From assembly GCA_032209605.1 (NCBI GenBank), contig JASFXZ010000045.1, positions 2,852,001 through 2,916,000 on the forward strand: a stretch of DNA of 64,000 nt. The letters run 5' to 3'. Each line of letters begins with the position of its first letter. Within the stretch, counting starts at the first letter, position 1. The notes beneath the pieces are model-generated. The model was given only the letters and a program-made list of their open reading frames with translations. It was not told the origin of the DNA and did no database searches. The translations under genes were made by a program, and so were the position numbers. The DNA is from Mactromeris polynyma. Taxonomy: Eukaryota; Mollusca; Bivalvia; Venerida; Mactridae. Positions 25,373 to 37,200 of this stretch are shown here, one piece after another.

Positions 25373-26467
25373 TAGGATCTCAATCTACTTTATTTGTTGA
25401 GCTAATTAAACCTTAAATTGTTTGTTTTTGTTTTCGTTTTCATTTGTGTGACCTCCCTATTTCAAAATTGCCGCCATTTTTATGCAATGTGGAATAATGG
25501 AACAACAAGGGACATGGTTCTACCTGGCTTGGCAACCATTTTAAATAGGAGTAGCCTTCTTGCTTTCCAAACGGCAGACATTTGCTGTTAGAGTAACCTT
25601 CCCTTTATTGCAATACGGGGGCAAAATACATTCATCAGTGGCGGGCATACGCAGTAAGAGTGAACCACCCCTTTTCAAAATGGCGGCAATGTTTTTAAAA
25701 GCATGACGTCACGTATTACGGCTGATTCCAGAAACCAACGGTATATAAAATGTTCGCCTTTTCCGCAGGTATTCGGCAAAGACAATTATTATACCTGTCT
25801 ACACACGGAGGACCTCGTGCATTTCCGTCTCAAGAAATGAAAACACATGCGGACATTAGCACCTTTATTATTTTGCACATGCTGACATTAGCCCCTACCC
25901 CCACAAAGGGGGAAGTTTGGACGATTGTTGAAGAGCTCCAATATTTATTCCTTTATATTTATTATTATCTTTCAATTAAATCAAATATTTGTTAGTATTT
26001 TATCTAAACATGTAATGGGGAAAGTTTACTGCAATATATGCTTTAAAACAAATCCTTTAACAAGTATTTCATAACAAGGGAACATCAAAGAAGTTTCGAT
26101 CTAGTGATAATTTTTTGGTGATAGTAAGTGTTAATTGTTAATGAATTGATAGGACAGAACTTTTATATAATGTGTTCTTTTACGCATGTGCCAACTTATA
26201 TCATGTATACTTTAACTATGGGCACTGTTACTCATTTTCCAAACTACTACATGTTTTATATTTTAAAGTGTTCTGAAGTTTCATCAATTCATCTTTTTAT
26301 GTATTCTTATTTTAAAAGGTATGTGTTAAAAAATTGAGCAAAACACCCTATACAGAGTGTTTAAATTAATTATTGTTATGGGTCTTAATGGTCTGAGATC
26401 AAGGGGCTTTTATCCGCATGTGCAAGCTCATGAAGGGGCTTTTGTCCACCTGTGAAAAATCATGAAG

Positions 26468-26722
26468 AGGCTAATGTCCTATGTTGAAGGGGCTAATGTC
26501 GAATGTTGAAGGGGCTAATGTCCTATGTTGAAGGGGCTAATGTCCTATGTTGAAGGGGCTAATGTCCTATGTTGAAGGGGCTAATGTCCTATGTTGAAGG
26601 GGCTAATGTCCTATGTTGAAGGGGCTAATGTCCTATGTTGAAGGGGCTAATGTCCTATGTTGAAGGGGCTAATGTCCTATGTTGAAGGGGCTAATGTCCT
26701 ATGTTGAAGGGGCTAATGTCCG
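26468..26722. repeat. 22-bp tandem repeat (~11 units)
   Basis: The unit is ggggctaatgtcctatgttg plus aa, repeated without spacers and almost without variation. Looser relatives (ggggcttttgtccacc and similar) lie just upstream from 26400 and downstream to about 26795, which suggests older, decayed edges and a recently homogenised centre. Confidence 0.95.
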
Positions 26723-26810
26723 CATGTGCAATATCACGAATGTGCTTATGTCCGCCTATGTAAATTTGAGCTTATGTCTGTGGGGCTAATGTCCTACATT
26801 CATAAAAATA

Positions 26811-27359
26811 GAGTGTTTTTATTACAAGTCTAGACTAGTCTTACGCCTCGATATATCGTACTTCAGAATGAGAGTGTTTTTTATTACTAGGTCTAGACAA
26901 GTCTAACGCCTCGATATGTTGTACATCAGAATGAGAGTGTTTTTATTACAAGTCTAGACAAGTCTAACGCCTCGATATATCGTACATCAGAATGAGAGTG
27001 TTTTTTATTACTAGGTCTAGACAAGTCTAACGCCTCGATATGTTGTACATCAGAATGAGAGTGTTTTTATTACAAGTCTAGACAAGTCTAACGCCTCGAT
27101 ATATCGTACATCAGAATGAGAGTGTTTTTATTACAAGTCTAGACTAGTCTTACGCCTCGATATATTGACATCAGAATGAGAGTGTTTTTTATTACTAGGT
27201 CTAGACAAGTCTAACGCCTCGATATGTTGTACATCAGAATGAGAGTGTTTTTATTACAAGTCTAGACAAGTCTAACGTCTCGATATATCGTACATCAGAA
27301 TGAGAGTGTTTATTATTACTAAGACTAGACAAGTCTAACGCCTCGATATATCGTACATT
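26811..27359. repeat. ~61-bp tandem repeat with internal palindromes (9 units)
   Basis: Nine units of 60-63 bp start with gagtgttttt. Each contains tctagac(a/t)agtct and ctcgatatatcg, both short dyad symmetries. Two unit types (attacaagtctag and attactaggtctag) alternate in part of the array, indicating a two-unit higher-order repeat. Confidence 0.93.
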
Positions 27360-28601
27360 ATATCAATTGTGTCTTATCAAAAGGTATGACCGTGACATAC
27401 GCAGATTCGATACCACAACCTTCGGATTGAGTGACCGACACTTAACACACTACACTTCCGCTCCCCTGTGAGATTAAGTGACAGAAAAAATGCCGCGGAT
27501 TCAAGAATAGTTCTTCCAATAATAAACCACCATTTGGTTTCTAAATTAATCGAATTTTGTGCTATTTGTGAATACATCTTTCCATTATTTACTGGATTTC
27601 ATAGCAGTAATTTTTTTTAATTTGTATTGGGTTTAACACCATTTTCAACATTTTTAACTAATTATATATGGCTGTCAGCTGACCAAACCAGTTTCCATGC
27701 TTCATGGAGTTGAACAAAGAAAACTTTCAAACGTCACAAATATTTTATTTCAAAGCGTAGAAGCATTAGAGGGGATTAAGTCTTAATTTACTGTTCTTTT
27801 GTGAATTTCTTCAAAATTTCTATAGTTCAAAAAGACATCCCTTACTGTTAATAATTGATGTTTACATAATATGTACATGAAAGTGTTGATGTTGCCAATT
27901 AATGAATGGGCACTGAAAATGCTTGTTTTAAAACCACTTTTGTGCTTAAACCTACTTTTATTTCTCATTGGAGTGAGGGAGTTTCGAAGCCAAACCATTC
28001 GCTACATCAGTGTTAAATTAGTCATGTAATATTATGATGGCGATATTGAGAAAGTAAACAAACTCTGTAGTCTGTTGCCAAGGTAACCGGAATTAGATTA
28101 AAGAAACAAGGATATTCGGTATGGATAGTAAACATATCTTCCAATTTTGGCGAAAATCTATGACATGCTATTTCCTACCTACTTTGATGCTTACAGAAGG
28201 CCTCTTTAGTATTGATGCCACAATTTTTACATGTACAGTATCAGAAGCCGAAGCAACTGAGAGAAGCCATTAAAGGCACAGCAATACGTGCTCATTTGAC
28301 GTGCCGGGTAATTACTTGAAACATCGGCCATAATGGCAAATATTGTACTGTATCCATGGTAACTTCAATACTGTATAATGCTTATGATCACAAAGAACGA
28401 CTTACTGGTGTTCAGTATTATTGCGAAGCCTCGATGCGTATAACAGTTTACTGAAAATATAAGGATTAATTATTCACCATTGTAAAAACATTTATTACAC
28501 TCAGCCTATTTTGATTACCTTATTCGTGTCATAAATAATATTAAAATAACAACCTAAACATTTAGAGCATTGAATTGATGATATAAAACTTGGCACATAA
28601 A

Positions 28602-29690
28602 ATGCAAAATATCAGTGAAATAAACTTTTACTATTTTGGAGACTGTGGCCCCAGTTACTTCACGGAATGTCTCGTGGCTTACTGGCTATGGAGAACGGTG
28701 CCATTCTGTTTACTACTAATTGGAACCACTGGAAATGTACTGAATATTACAATTCTTTCCCGGTTTACTTTGAGGCATCGATCAACATGTGTGTTTCTCT
28801 TGTTCTTGGCGGTATCAGAATTAACAACATTGTGGTCAGACATGTTCCCGGACATTATTCACAGCATAAAGGGCTACAGAGTGGCAGATATTTCACAATT
28901 TATGTGCAAGTTACGATTTTGGATTCCTTACACAAGTGGGGGATTTTCTGTATGGATCTTAGTGCTGCTGACGATTGAGCGAACTTTGATGATTAAAGCC
29001 CCGGCGTTTTCGACTCGCTTTGTAACGGCAAAAAAGGCGGTCGTTGTTTCCATAACTACTGTAACTACGATAGCTCTTATAAATTTGCATATGGTTTTTG
29101 GGTTTGCATTATTTCCTGTCATTGACGCTGAAAATGGCTCATTGTATAAATCAACAACAAATGAAACAATCCTCGCTACGATGGAATGTTCCTATGTGTC
29201 ACAAAGTTACGAAGAGTTTTTCAGAAAACGATGGACCTTAATGCAATTGTTGTTATACGCAATTTTGCCTGCAGTCCTGTTAATCGTCGGCAATGCAAAC
29301 ATCGTGATTGCGCTCCATATACAAGCAAAAAAAGTAAACAATTCAATTGCACTGCCGTCTTCTAGCACTGCGTTCCCAGACGTAAGACGGAGGCGTAACC
29401 TAGCTGCGACCAAACTTCTACTGACTCTGTGTCTATTTTTTCTTATCACCTTATTGCCCTTCACTATATACATCTACCTACGCGGCCAAATGACAGAAAT
29501 GAACGCTCGGACTGTAGCAGTGTGGCGACTTTTGACGGTCGTTGTTAATGTCTTGCTTTGGAGCAATACTTCTTTCAATTTTTTCTTCTATTTCGTCAGC
29601 GGTTCTGTCTTTAGACAAGAATGGAATCGATTCATTGACCGAATTGTCAAACTAGGACAAAATCGTGTAAGGCCAAATCCGGCTAGATGA
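28602..29690 (+). CDS. Class A (rhodopsin-like) G-protein-coupled receptor
   Basis: This is a single-exon receptor of 362 residues with seven hydrophobic segments. Key positions: TM1 GNVLN at 44-48; TM2 LAVSEL, with Glu where Asp is usual; Cys102 at the top of TM3 and Cys196 in the second extracellular loop, a probable disulfide; ERT at 126-128 in place of DRY; Pro223 in TM5; LLPF in TM6; and N326-FFF-Y330 in TM7, where NPxxY lacks its Pro. N-glycosylation sites are likely at Asn3, Asn178 and Asn187. A basic VRRRR run precedes TM6. The layout resembles the lophotrochozoan peptide-receptor (FMRFamide/TRH-receptor-like) expansions, but the ligand is unknown. I chose the ATG at 28602; the frame stays open only to a TTG twelve bases upstream. 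No close paralogue lies in the window. Confidence 0.9.
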   Translation: MQNISEINFYYFGDCGPSYFTECLVAYWLWRTVPFCLLLIGTTGNVLNITILSRFTLRHRSTCVFLLFLAVSELTTLWSDMFPDIIHSIKGYRVADISQFMCKLRFWIPYTSGGFSVWILVLLTIERTLMIKAPAFSTRFVTAKKAVVVSITTVTTIALINLHMVFGFALFPVIDAENGSLYKSTTNETILATMECSYVSQSYEEFFRKRWTLMQLLLYAILPAVLLIVGNANIVIALHIQAKKVNNSIALPSSSTAFPDVRRRRNLAATKLLLTLCLFFLITLLPFTIYIYLRGQMTEMNARTVAVWRLLTVVVNVLLWSNTSFNFFFYFVSGSVFRQEWNRFIDRIVKLGQNRVRPNPAR

Positions 29691-32600
29691 ACGTCACAAA
29701 TTTGCAATATTAGCTGATCGGACCATTTGAAAGCGAACGACAGAAAGATTCAGTTGTTAGACTTCCTTGCTTAGATGTGCGATGTTTGACTACAGTTATC
29801 AGTTAGTGATTGTTTATTGATTCGTTTCAATTTTTGAACAGTTTCATTCAGAGACTCCGAACATTTTGAAATGTTCGGGTATTAAACATACAGTCAGAAT
29901 ACTATGTTCATATATTTTATGTGTAAACTTTGTATCATAACCTGTATCATATGTGTTGGATATGACGAGTATTTGTTTAATGTATTAAACTATTGTATAA
30001 AAATCTTATTTGTGAAATTTGATATTAATCTGTTTTACTTATTAATTCAAGTTATAATTGCGTTTAAATGAAGTGTTTTGAAACAAAATCGGCGTATACA
30101 TTGTGGTGACGTTAACCAAGTTGACGGCATACCAACCTGAACCAGCTTTTATATTGCCGTCGAAAAAAAAAAGAATTTAAGACTGATGCCTCTGTAACAG
30201 TTCATCCCCTCACCAAAGTCGAAGGGAATATAGTAATCGTCTCTATCTGTTCGTAACAATTTAGTTCGGAGTATAACTCCAAAACTGTAAGGACATTAAG
30301 AGGAAGGGCATTGTATAAGAACCATAACTCTATCTCACATTTTTGTCTGGAGCATAATTAAAAAACTAGTACAGATTTAATTAATGGAATATGTGTGTTT
30401 TAACTCACACAGCAACATTATCAAACGGTATGTTTATCTTTGCCACAAGTGCAGTTGTTACCAGAACTCCCAAAGGGGCGTGACTTAAAGCCTTATGTAA
30501 TGTGTGAAATTAAGATTTGATAAATTAGAAATAATCAAAGATGAAATGGAGAGGGGAATCTTACAAGCCATGGACACAGCTGCACCAACTGCATGGAAGT
30601 ATATAAACATGTCAATTACAACACTTACAAAAGTAAAAAAGGTCACTAGACAATCATAAATAATTGTCGACGAGAAAGATATGACACAAGCTAAGGGCAC
30701 AGCTGTACCAAAAGCATGCAATTATACACACATGTAAACGATTATAGAAGTAAAAATGACACAATACATACATAAATAATTGGTGACGATAGATGTACAG
30801 AATTAATTTAAATTTATCAAATTGTGTAAGTTAAACGTTTGACAAGAACAAAAAATATACTCGATCAGCTGATCTTTCTTCGATTTGATTTTCCTTTTAT
30901 ACATTGGATATCAAAGGTAAAAATAGCCTGCTATTTCCGGTAGCTTTAAGAGACATTTTATTTCAATAATTCATAACGTACACTTTTGTGATTTTGGTCA
31001 TCCTTAATAAAATGTCAGCTTGCGATACCTTGGCTAACAAAAGACCAGATGCTCAGATAGTAAAGCGCTGGACTGATATACGGGCGATCCGGATTCCGTA
31101 CCCAGACAGGGCATGTCATAATCTTTCTGTGACATTTAGCTACGGTCATTTTTCCTCCTCGTCAGATTCATATGGGGAATTTGTCAGTTGCTTGCAGAAA
31201 ACAGGTTTGGCCAACTGACCGCCATATATAACCGGACAAAAATGTTTAAAAATGGTGTTAGTCTCATTTATAATAATAGTCGCTACAGGATTGTATTGAA
31301 ATCGCAGCGTTGATCTCAATACACTATAAATGATTTATTATATGGACATTAACAACATATTATCACGGACATATAACAACAACAACAACTTTTATTCACT
31401 ACATAAATACAAAATAATATACAGGTAAACAGATGTAGTGAATAAGTCATGATAATTAATTGAGACAAAGAGTAATTTTAATGAGAATCTAAATATAAAA
31501 AGGAAGTAATAATATGTGTATTATTATGAATACTTGGAGAATGTTTTAATCTAATTCATTTCTAAGTTTGTTTGAGTGGTATATAAATTTCGCGAGATTT
31601 GTTATTACCATTTTGTTTGTAGACATCATTAAATCATCATGTGTATTCAATAGTTTATATGTCCGTGATATTATATGAAAAAGACTCCAAAATTAAGTTT
31701 GCTTTCGACATGAATTGGCAATAAATCAAAATTACTACTGTACCAGATATGTTATTAGTGAAGAAAGCTTATTACGGACGGATACATAACATACGCTTAA
31801 TAGCGATATTATAACCCTTAGCAGTACGTTTATCACTGCCATGTGATTATGGATATTTGAAAAACAACCGTTACATTTGAAATTACAAGGTATGTAATCT
31901 ATAGTGTCATCCTTTTTCATTTAACGATCAATTCTAGCCTTATATGTCTGTAATATAACTAGAACAATTTCAATATATACTCGTAATCGAAAGATAACAA
32001 GATATATCTTTAATTATGATGATCGGCGCAAATTGAAATAAGCAAAGGTGTCGTAGTTTCATTGGTTAACATTTTGAGCTATTGCACGAATAAATGTTAA
32101 TAGAAACAATAAATAAAAACACCCTTATATTAAAATTCTGTTCTGTTAATTTAATTTTCCATAAAACCACAATAGAAGTATTTAAAAATAGACATGTAAT
32201 AGTACGTTAATGCGACATTTACGCATTTAACTCGTGTCTAAAATAAAAATAAGATACGAGGTATAATAATTAATAATTCGACCTGTCAATAGTCAATATC
32301 ATAGTTCTATTTCTGTACCTGTTCTTGAAGATACATAGCCTTATTTTCTATCAAAATCTCACTTGAATGCTTTCATACAGACGTAGTCTAGAACATTGCT
32401 TTATATTATTTCTCAAACGTTTCCTGGAACTGCAAAATCCTAGTCCAATTCAGGTATTTCCCCACGCGCAATTATTTTACTTGGTATAGTGTTAATGTTA
32501 TTTTCTCTCCACTCCCTTCGGTCTATGGTTGCCAGCTGTCTTGACTTGTCCTGTGATGCATTCCATTTATTAAACCACCCACCCTGTTTGTCCTTATTAC

Positions 32601-34157
32601 TTCTCCTTAAGTTGTCCTTTATGGTCGACCAGACCATTCCTTGCGCCCAGTTCCCTTGCGTATTTCTCCTTGTACATCCTCAAATGCTTGATGTTCTATG
32701 GACTGTTGTTTTCCCGGAGGTGTGTACGGGGAGGCATCGTCTTATGTACACGTATGTGCCGTACCCTGTAGCAACTTATTCTTATTCTAGCCCTGACTCG
32801 GCGCGTTAGGTCAGAATAGAAAATGCTGGTATCGGACACTTGTATTTGTGTTTTCGCAAACCTTGTAAGAAAAGTGACAATGCAGCGTTGTAGAGAACAT
32901 CTGTATGAAGACAATTACCACAGATTTTTCTCATATTTATAACTAAGTAAATGAATGAGAGTATGTACCTTAAAAAGACATATTGAGAAAATTGTATACA
33001 TATCGCCTCTTTTCTTATCAGTTTTTAAATTATTTCTTCATGCATGTTTTTTTTTAGAAATTTTCTGTAATGAGTTGTATAACTTCGTATGATAGGTTGA
33101 ATGTCTTACACAGCAAAATGTGTATATATGCAGCATCTACATTTAGGTATGATAGTATTTAGACGGATTTTCCTTGTTTTATGTTTGATTTGACTCCGCA
33201 ATTGTTCATCCGAGCCGAACATGCCGACGATTAGGTTTCATAACAATCACACAATGGAAGTTTAATCACAATCTGGCAAGTGGTTTCGGAAATGAAGAGC
33301 GGACTATATTGTACCGGACGGACAGAATGACGGACGACTAGATGGACAATGCGGTTATTATATGCCTCCCTCCTAGGGGGCATAATATGTCTGATAATGT
33401 TAAAGAAGTGCTGAATATTCTTTGTGTGTAAGTATGGAGTGGGTCACTTAGCTCCAATGCTTACTCCTTTATCTCATCTAACGCACTAGACACTCAAATA
33501 ATATGGACCGAAAAGAATGCCCAGCACTCATTTAACATGATCATGAATTCACACTCAAATTCCCACTATCGGAATAATAAGTGTGAACTTAGTGTATAGA
33601 GTGCCGACTTTGGGCACATAGTGTATCCGTTATTATCTCGGCCCCTGTTCCGCGAGTCATTTCAATGAACGTGACTGATGTCAGTATGTTCGTGTAATTA
33701 TTAGTGAATTGACATATAACATATCATCAGTCCTTCATCGTCAACGTCAAATTCATATGGGAAAGTATCCAGTTGCTCGTATAGTTAGTTCGGTGTGGAA
33801 TAGAATGCACACTAAAGAGGTCGAAAGAAAGGCCGTTATACTTAGTAACGATAATTGCGAGGTTGTAGCCTGAAACCAGGCTGAAACCCCAATCGTGCAA
33901 TCGGAACCCCTAGGCACTTCTTACGCGAGGTGTTCCGATTGCCAGTGGTGTTTTTGCATCTACCTGTTCCATTGCGGTACTCAGTTTCTATATTTGTGTT
34001 TTCTGTCCCGTTTTCATTTGTGCTTTTGAAATCGTTTAATATTTTTTATGTCCCCTTGTGCTTTTGGGGTGGCTCTGCACTTGTGACATTTCATAGTCGA
34101 CCTCTTTATCATTTTTAACAATAATACTTGAACCTGATGCATCATGAAGAAGATTAT
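29691..34157. other. Intergenic DNA between GPCR and B2
   Basis: No exon is recognised on either strand. A short self-complementary sequence (tatgcctccctcctaggggg) lies near 33361-33382, and an R1 copy lies at 32440. The frame at 30988-31218 has no recognisable domain. Confidence 0.45.
32440..32790 (+). repeat. Interspersed repeat R1, copy 4
   Basis: It shares the blocks gtcttgacttgtcctgtgat, ccattccttgcgcc and ggactgttgttttcccggag with the copy at 36733-37345, plus the terminal gcaacttattct. Confidence 0.7.
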
Positions 34158-34163
34158 TTTATT
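34158..34163 (-). promoter_or_regulatory. Candidate polyadenylation signal of B2
   Basis: AATAAA on the minus strand, about 115 nt beyond the stop codon of B2. Confidence 0.45.
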
Positions 34164-34276
34164 CAATTGATAGATCAATTTACTGAACGAATGTTCAGTT
34201 TCACGGCATGGCACTGTTTCACCATAATGTCAACACTCTAACATGTGATTCACTGTGACCAATCAAGCGTATCCCG

Positions 34277-37200
34277 TCAGACAAGTTCATGTCCTTTGAC
34301 CCCATATCCGATCTCCGAACCACCAGAACAATTAAGTTCAGTACCTGTAGTAAACGTTGCGTCTACAGCAAGAAACATGGCTGCAAGACCGATCTCTCTT
34401 GGTCTTCCAAATCTGTTCAATTGCTAAAATAGCAATATATATAAACAATGATTAAAAGTATCATTCGAAGCAGACATTGTATTCATAATAGCGTTCTTTT
34501 TAACATATACCAATTTGTATCGATAGGTAAATTTCTAAATATCTCAACTCTAGCCACATGCAGTCAAGAGACTCATTATCTTTCTTTAAAATGGAACTAT
34601 CAGGAGCATATTTAAAACAATCGAGGTGGATAATCTCGGTATATTTGTATCATTATAGTCATGCCTTTTGCAATGTTTTTAAAAGATTGTGAAAATGTCA
34701 ACTCATTTTCGTCTTTAGCTCACATGTTCGTGCCTTAATCTTTCTATAGAATGAGATTCTAACGCAAAACAAATCATGAATACGGTATCCATTTGGTACG
34801 TGTCTTTGTCTGTAGTTTAAAATGTATAAGAAATTAAATATTTTTAACTGAAGACGAAGTTCGTTAGAAACTGTTTCGTGAAGTAGTGGTATTGACGCCT
34901 TGAGCGTCACCTCAAATACAAGACTGGTCTAGAGCTTCCACAACTAACTTACTGTGGTACTGCAATTTAGGTCATACCATCTTTGTGGATTGTCCTGTAT
35001 ATTCATTATGGACTGACATAATGGTGTCCAAATTCCTGCTGGTGCTATTCTGTATAGAACAAAGTGATTACGGTTGTTAAAATCACACACATATTTCTTT
35101 CCTTTCTTACTAAGAATGAGATTGGCATGTATCAACCTGAATGAGTCCCCAGTGTTTTCACTTACAGCGCTGTTGAGTCGTATTGTTTATACGTTTTATT
35201 CATGATTAATTACTATGTGATGTACGTTTGACCCTTTCTTTTTTTAATCTTAATACTCCAGATATGTATGAGTTAATTTGTATAAAAATTATTTGTAAGA
35301 CATCAGTAAAAACACATAATGAGTTTTGAAACTATTCCCATTAGTTTTCTTTTTGAAAATAAGATCTTTTAATTATACTTATTTGCTTCCCTGAACAACA
35401 CTATCATTTTCTCTAATGTAATTATTAAGGCACGCGAGAGCTTTCTTCATTTTCTATGAAAATAGCAAATGTCTGAACGGAAAAGAAAATGTAACGGCAA
35501 GGAATATAATCAAGGCATTCAAGTATGAAGACATAATAAATGCAATAAAGAAAACAAAAGTGCTATGAATCACGCATAGTTATAATTAATTTGAATGAAC
35601 TAATGCTTAAATGCGTATGAAAGGGAAGTACGTATTTCAGAAATGTTGAATACGTTGTATACTCATATCTTCAACAGTTTGATACAATACATATTAAACT
35701 TACGCATTGACTCGGACTCCGCTCAGCGCTTCATCAATAGCCAAAGCTCTGGTTAGTCCAGCTATGCCTGCCTGAATACAACAGAATGGATGTAAAAGTT
35801 CATAAATCAAATTATCTTGATGTGGTATAAATGCGACAAATGTAAGCGGTTTATTATTTGATCGTCATTTACAACAAATAAATGACACTAGCTTTGTGTT
35901 GTTTAATAGAACCAGATCAGTTCCAGTGTCTGTGTTGTGGCCAAGTGGTGAAGCAAATGCTCAGTTTTTGTTCATGATATGGAAACAATATTTTTCAGGT
36001 TAAAACATAGATAGATATGCCTTATCAAAGGAGTTAACGTTTATTGTCCAGATACATGTTGAACTTTAAGATATGTACTCATACCTTAGAGGTACAATAC
36101 GAGGGACACATAGGATCACCAATGACGCCAGACATACTTGATATGTTTACGATGCTTCCTTTCGTCTGTCTGAGATGTGGTAATGAGTACTGAAAGTAAG
36201 AAGAACGCACCAGACTATACTTATAATAATATCAATATTCTTTATTATTGAAGGTAACTTACAACTATGTACATTATATCTAAATATATACTAGCAAATT
36301 GTAATATACCAACAACAGTTACATGTGTACACGATACGGAATTTCATATTTCATATAGACAAGTGGTTAAGGATAGTATTTTCTAATTCATTCGCATACT
36401 ATCTCAACAGATATCTGACAGATACTCAAGCTGCAAAGATGTTCGCAACATGGACCGGCTGATGAACAAGCAGAGCTAACTGCAACTATTTACGTGAATT
36501 GGCACTACCAAGAAAACTGTTCTCTCTACAATGCTGCTTTATAACACATCTAAATATTCACTGGGCACAGTCGTATTGTTAGTGTTTTGGATTTAGTTTT
36601 CTTAATAGATATACATGTATTTCTATTTGTTTTAAATACCATCACTCGTTTCTAAGAATTGTTTAATTATTAACTACATTATCCGGTTGATTTATATTTT
36701 AAGGTTATTTCACATTCTGATATTAATAATTTAGTCGCTGGGAGCGAAGTCAGTATAAGGCTGCTTGTTCCTTCGTGCCGGATTAATGAGTGTGTCTGTT
36801 GGTATGTGCGTAATGGTTAATTGCTTTTAATAATTAGTTACTGCCTACCTTGTCAATTTATGTATATATGTTGGAATCAATGACCATATAGTGATTACGT
36901 GTGAGGTAAGCTAGCTGTTACATCGATTTAAACCCCCAGTATTTTTACTGACAGTTCCAAGGCTGTAATTCGCTGTATGGTTATTATTTCTTTTTGTGTT
37001 TGAATGTATGTTATAATTCCCTCCCCCCTGTGCAAATCTTTCACTTTATATAGTGTTCAGGTTATTTTCTGACCCAGTTTTGGCCTATTGTTGCCAGCTG
37101 TCTTGACTTGTCCTGTGATTTTTCTATCCATTAATCCCACCTTCACTCTTTGTCCTCTTTGATTCTCCTAGTTATTCCTTATGGTCTTCCAGGCTATTCC

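Larger units (their letters stand above)
25373..28601. other. Repeat-rich intergenic DNA between EF-hand gene and GPCR
   Basis: Apart from the 22-bp and 61-bp tandem arrays listed separately I see no coding exon. The frame at 25750-25995 and other short frames have no recognisable domain. Confidence 0.5.

Noticed and set aside
26468..26722. Regular short repeats suggestive of CRISPR
   Set aside because: Units are directly adjacent with no unique spacers, and the context is a eukaryotic genome.
30988..31218. 76-codon plus-strand open frame
   Set aside because: No recognisable domain, signal peptide or splice partner; the length is within what chance gives in this sequence.
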